Positions 61,026 through 64,000 of a stretch of 64,000 nucleotides of DNA are shown in pieces. A program made the position numbers and the translations under genes. The stretch's first letter is position 1, and each line of letters begins with the position of its first letter. A model generated the notes under the pieces. It made no database searches. It was not told where the DNA came from and was given only the letters and a program-made list of their open reading frames with translations. Source of the stretch: an uncultured Clostridia bacterium (GTDB lineage: Bacteria > Bacillota > Clostridia > UBA1381); NCBI GenBank assembly GCA_934462715.1, contig CAKSIJ010000003.1, forward strand, positions 1 to 64,000, written 5' to 3'.

Positions 61026-61052
61026 TTTAAATTCCTCCTTGAATGTTTGTTT

Positions 61053-62471
61053 TTATACCAATTCGCCGTTTAAGCTCCAGGTGTGCGCTTCGGTGATTTT
61101 TACGTTTACATATTTGCCTATCAGGCTTTTGTCGCCTTTGAAATTAACAATCTTTGAAGAATCGCATCTTCCCGAAAGCATTTCTTCATTGTTTTTGCTT
61201 GTTCCGTCAACCAAAACTCTTTCGATTCTGCCTACATATTCGTCATTTTTCTTTTTTGAAATCTCGTTCTGGATTTCAAGCAGACGGTTAAAGTTTTCGT
61301 GTATTTCATCATCGCTCAGAACAAATTTCATTTTGGCTGCCGGAGTACCCTCTCTGGGAGAATAGATAAAGGAAAAAATGTTATCATATTCTACCTTTCG
61401 GATAACGTCTATCGTGTCCTCAAAATCCTCTATGGTTTCTGTGGGGAAGCCGACAATTATATCTGTTGAAAGCGAGATATTCGGGATTCTTTCCTTAACC
61501 TTTTGTATTTTTTCAAGATACTGCTCTTTTGTGTATTTTCGGTTCATTTCCTTTAAAACCCTGTTGTTTCCTGCCTGAACAGGCAGGTGGAGCTGCTTGC
61601 AGACCTTGTCACATTCGGCAATTGCGTCGATCAGACTGTCGGACAAATCCTTTGGGTGCGAGGTCATAAAGCGTATTCTCTCAACCCCGGGAATGTTGTT
61701 CACAAGCCTTAAAAGCCCGGCAAAATCTATATCCTCGTCCAAATCCTTGCCATAGGAATTTACGTTCTGCCCCAAAAGACTTATTTCACTGCAGCCGTTT
61801 TTGACAAGCTCTTTGACCTCTTTTAAAATCGCTTCTTTTGTTCTGCTTCTTTCTCTGCCCCTTACATACGGGACGATACAATAAGAGCAGAAATTATTGC
61901 AGCCGTACATAACCGATACCCATGCCTTTTGAGTGTAATCTCTCAAAATTGGCATATCCTCGGCAATCACACCGTCACTGTTGTGAATATCTATAATATT
62001 TCCCTTGCGCTTTGTCATGGCTTTGTATAACAGCTCGGGGAAGCTGTACAGTGCATGTGTGCCGAATACAAGGTCAACCTGCGGATGAACCTTTTTTATC
62101 TTTTCCGTGATATGCTCCTGCTGTACCATGCAGCCGCATATTCCTATTATCATATCCGGCTTTGATTCTTTTATGTGCTTTAAAATCCCCAGTCTGCCGA
62201 AAACCTTTTGCTCCGCATTTTCCCTTACCGCACAGGTATTGTAGATTACAACGTCAGCCCGGTCGGCATTTTCGCAAAAGTCAAAATCCGCTTCTTTGAG
62301 AATCCCTCTGATTCTTTCGGTATCGTTTTCGTTTTGCTGACAGCCGTAGGTTTCGGTATTTGCCAGCGGCATTCTCCCGTGCTTCGCAGCAAATCTGCGG
62401 TTAAGCTCCTTTATCTTATAAATGTATTCGCGCTGTTTCTTTATTTCTTTTTCGTCGATATGCTCTGCCAT
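61053..62471 (-). CDS. miaB: tRNA-2-methylthio-N6-dimethylallyladenosine synthase
   Basis: The 472-residue protein has the methylthiotransferase domain with cysteines in ETYGCQQNENDTE, IYNTCAVRENAE and CGCMVQQE, the radical SAM motif CNNFCSYCIVPYVRGRERSR, and a C-terminal TRAM domain. It thiomethylates i6A37 in tRNA. A weak TTGTAT/TAAAAT promoter with a 17-base spacer (62602-62597 and 62579-62574) lies upstream on the minus strand. It opens the miaB-ylbF-mutS-mutL-TOPRIM operon; miaA itself is not here. Confidence 0.95.
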   Translation of the reverse strand: MAEHIDEKEIKKQREYIYKIKELNRRFAAKHGRMPLANTETYGCQQNENDTERIRGILKEADFDFCENADRADVVIYNTCAVRENAEQKVFGRLGILKHIKESKPDMIIGICGCMVQQEHITEKIKKVHPQVDLVFGTHALYSFPELLYKAMTKRKGNIIDIHNSDGVIAEDMPILRDYTQKAWVSVMYGCNNFCSYCIVPYVRGRERSRTKEAILKEVKELVKNGCSEISLLGQNVNSYGKDLDEDIDFAGLLRLVNNIPGVERIRFMTSHPKDLSDSLIDAIAECDKVCKQLHLPVQAGNNRVLKEMNRKYTKEQYLEKIQKVKERIPNISLSTDIIVGFPTETIEDFEDTIDVIRKVEYDNIFSFIYSPREGTPAAKMKFVLSDDEIHENFNRLLEIQNEISKKKNDEYVGRIERVLVDGTSKNNEEMLSGRCDSSKIVNFKGDKSLIGKYVNVKITEAHTWSLNGELV

Positions 62472-62668
62472 GTATTATTACCTTGCGCTTCTCATTTTTT
62501 GTAAAGCGCAAAACCTCCGATTTTTAATACTTGCTGCGGTAATTGTTATAACTACGGCAGCCAAACTCCTTTTATTTTAACATATTTATCCGGTAAATAC
62601 AATACATATTTTATGAATTTTATTATTTTTTGCTTGTTTGCGCCGAAATTTATTAATAAAAACAGTAT
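62472..62668 (-). promoter_or_regulatory. miaB upstream region and promoter
   Basis: On the minus strand TTGTAT (62602-62597) and TAAAAT (62579-62574) are 17 bases apart. Just before miaB, TTGCGCTT and AAGCGCAA (62483-62490 and 62504-62511) form a hairpin that may affect initiation. No gene is seen in the rest. Confidence 0.5.
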
Positions 62669-62719
62669 TCAGACTTCGATTTGTGTCTTACGGCACTGAA
62701 AGGAATAGGTATAAAAATG
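62669..62719 (+). repeat. Partial family B element (right end only)
   Basis: TCAGACTTCGATTTGTGTCTTACGGCACTGAAAGGAATAGGTATAAAAATG matches the right end of the copies at 5243-5295 and 21230-21282 with few changes. The left arm is missing and the ATG leads into a short frame only. Confidence 0.75.
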
Positions 62720-62725
62720 CAAAAT

Positions 62726-62759
62726 AAAACGGTTCATTGCTGTGTGCATGAACCGTTTT
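62726..62759 (-). terminator. Terminator of the gltA gene
   Basis: AAAACGGTTCA and TGAACCGTTTT enclose a 12-base loop; on the minus strand a T-run follows. Confidence 0.85.
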
Positions 62760-62772
62760 GCAGAGTATTTTT

Positions 62773-64000
62773 TTATTTGTTTAATTCCTTATCTATTGCT
62801 TCGGCGGCATTTTTGCCTGCGCCCATCGCAAGGATAACTGTTGCCGCTCCTGTTACGGCATCACCGCCGGCATAGACAAACGGCTTTGTTGTTGCGCCGT
62901 TTTCATCTGCAATTATGCAGCCTCTTTGGTTGGTGTCAAGACCCTTTGTTGTTTTCTTTATTAAAGGATTCGGCGTCTGACCAATAGATATAATTGCCGT
63001 GTCTATATCAATGATATGCTCAGAACCCTTAATCGGTGACGGACGGCGTCTGCCGCTTGCGTCCGGCTCACCCAGTTCCATATTAACAACCTCAACACCC
63101 TTTAACCAGCCGTTTTCATCGCCTATAAAACGTGTCGGATTTTGGAGAAGTAAAAATTCGATTCCCTCCTCCTCTGCGTGCATAACCTCCTCGGCTCTTG
63201 CCGGAAGCTCCTCCTTGCCTCGTCTGTATATGATGTATACATTCTCCGCACCGAGTCTTTTTGCACTTCTTGCGGCGTCCATGGCAACGTTTCCGCCGCC
63301 GAATACCGCCGCATTTTTACCGATGTAAACAGGGGTATCGTATTCGGGGAACTTATAGCCCTTCATAAGGTTGATTCTTGTTAAAAATTCGTTTGCCGAA
63401 TAAACTCCGTTAAGGTTTTCGCCCTCAATATTCATAAATGACGGAAGTCCTGCGCCCGAGCCAATAAATACTGCGTTAAATCCCATATCCTCAATTAGCT
63501 CGTCTATATACAGAGTTTTGCCGATGATTACGTTTGTTTCGATTTTTACTCCGAGTGCTTTGAGTTTTTCTATTTCCTTTTGAACAATATCCTTTGGGAG
63601 TCTGAATTCGGGGATTCCGTACATCAGAACACCGCCGGCAGTATGGAATGCTTCGTAGATTGTTACGTCATAGCCAAGCTTTGCAAGGTCGCCTGCGGCG
63701 GTAAGTCCGGACGGACCCGAGCCGACAACAGCAACCTTTTTACCGTTCGGTTCTGCCTTTACAAGCTTATCGGTACCGTTTGCCATGTGATAGTCTGCGG
63801 CAAACCTTTCAAGTCTGCCTATTCCGACAGGCTCGCCCTTTATACCTCTGACGCACTTTGATTCGCATTGTCTTTCCTGAGGACAAACTCTGCCGCACAC
63901 TGCCGGCAGGGAATTTGTTTCAGTGATTTTACTGTAAGCGTCCTCAAATTTGTTCTCTGCTATAAGCTTTATAAATTCGGGGATTTTTACCGAAACTGGG
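62773..64000 (-). CDS. gltA: NADPH-dependent glutamate synthase small subunit/homologue (partial, 5' end off window)
   Basis: The frame runs into the window edge, so about 409 C-terminal residues are seen. They include the N-terminal iron-sulphur region CGRVCPQERQCESKC, FAD motif VAVVGSGPSGLTAAGDLA, GGVLMYGIPEFRLPK, the NADPH motif AVFGGGNVAMDAAR and VYAGGDAVTGAATVILAMGAG. It fits GltA of the homotetrameric type or the NfnB/GltD-like family; without the start and neighbours these cannot be separated. Confidence 0.88.
   Translation of the reverse strand, partial: PVSVKIPEFIKLIAENKFEDAYSKITETNSLPAVCGRVCPQERQCESKCVRGIKGEPVGIGRLERFAADYHMANGTDKLVKAEPNGKKVAVVGSGPSGLTAAGDLAKLGYDVTIYEAFHTAGGVLMYGIPEFRLPKDIVQKEIEKLKALGVKIETNVIIGKTLYIDELIEDMGFNAVFIGSGAGLPSFMNIEGENLNGVYSANEFLTRINLMKGYKFPEYDTPVYIGKNAAVFGGGNVAMDAARSAKRLGAENVYIIYRRGKEELPARAEEVMHAEEEGIEFLLLQNPTRFIGDENGWLKGVEVVNMELGEPDASGRRRPSPIKGSEHIIDIDTAIISIGQTPNPLIKKTTKGLDTNQRGCIIADENGATTKPFVYAGGDAVTGAATVILAMGAGKNAAEAIDKELNK

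Noticed and set aside
1..64000. tRNA or rRNA genes
   Set aside because: No cloverleaf-like segments with CCA/TTCGANTC blocks or rRNA-like stretches were recognised between genes.

Overview
The window reads as a chromosomal segment of a low-to-mid GC, anaerobic, endospore-forming Firmicute of class Clostridia; a gut Oscillospirales or Ruminococcaceae-like lineage is plausible but the genus cannot be fixed from the sequence. Supporting signs are spoIIE, the c-di-AMP pair cdaA-cdaR, a glycyl radical enzyme with its activase, RF2 with a programmed frameshift, YlbF, the RNase M5-like TOPRIM protein, AGGAGG-type ribosome sites and many sigma-A promoters with 17-base spacers. No rRNA, tRNA or CRISPR array was seen.

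Layout: (1) 1-10.4 kb, plus strand: palindromic tandem repeats, an Eis-like acetyltransferase, a DJ-1 protein, 5-formyl-THF cyclo-ligase, a CPBP protease, tatD with its linked radical SAM protein, a repeat element with a broken esterase, an HD hydrolase, recX, cdaA-cdaR and hslO. (2) 10.4-14.9 kb: rpmH-rnpA-yidD-yidC-jag, yebC and rplU-rpmA. These genes usually sit by dnaA and mnmE/mnmG; here they do not. (3) 15-19.2 kb: a glycyl radical enzyme and its activase (minus) divergent from an AraC regulator. (4) 19.3-26.3 kb: a lone MreB-like protein, a TrmN6-like methylase and rsmI separated by a repeat element, small proteins, a YfcE phosphodiesterase and spoIIE. (5) 26.3-29.4 kb: a TA-rich repeat patch with a broken zinc-ribbon gene, then a divergent AraC / GH28 pair. 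(6) 29.5-34.1 kb: rpmG-secE-nusG-rplK-rplA-rplJ-rplL, DUF177 and rpmF, with candidate L1 sites and an L10-type leader attenuator. (7) 34-45.5 kb: DUF421 protein, methyltransferase, HPr-like protein, mtaB, a large secreted protein of unknown function, murA, secA and prfB. (8) 45.6-53.7 kb: an Asn/Gln-rich mini-gene, recJ, relA/spoT, a CCA-enzyme homologue lacking its catalytic aspartates, infC-rpmI-rplT with a non-AUG infC start, and an EamA transporter. (9) 53.7-64 kb, minus strand: a lone serine recombinase, then miaB-ylbF-mutS-mutL-RNase M5-like (read right to left), and a partial gltA.

Most of the window is core housekeeping: translation, secretion, cell wall, repair and stringent response. 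The unusual content lies in several dispersed hairpin or repeat families between housekeeping genes (two palindromic families plus a hairpin directly ahead of Shine-Dalgarno sites), the uncharacterised glycyl radical enzyme locus with a leader mini-cistron before its regulator, the degenerate CCA-enzyme homologue, an HPr paralogue without its phospho-histidine, L27 lacking both the usual leader and its protease Prp, and a strongly expressed secreted protein with no family I recognise.
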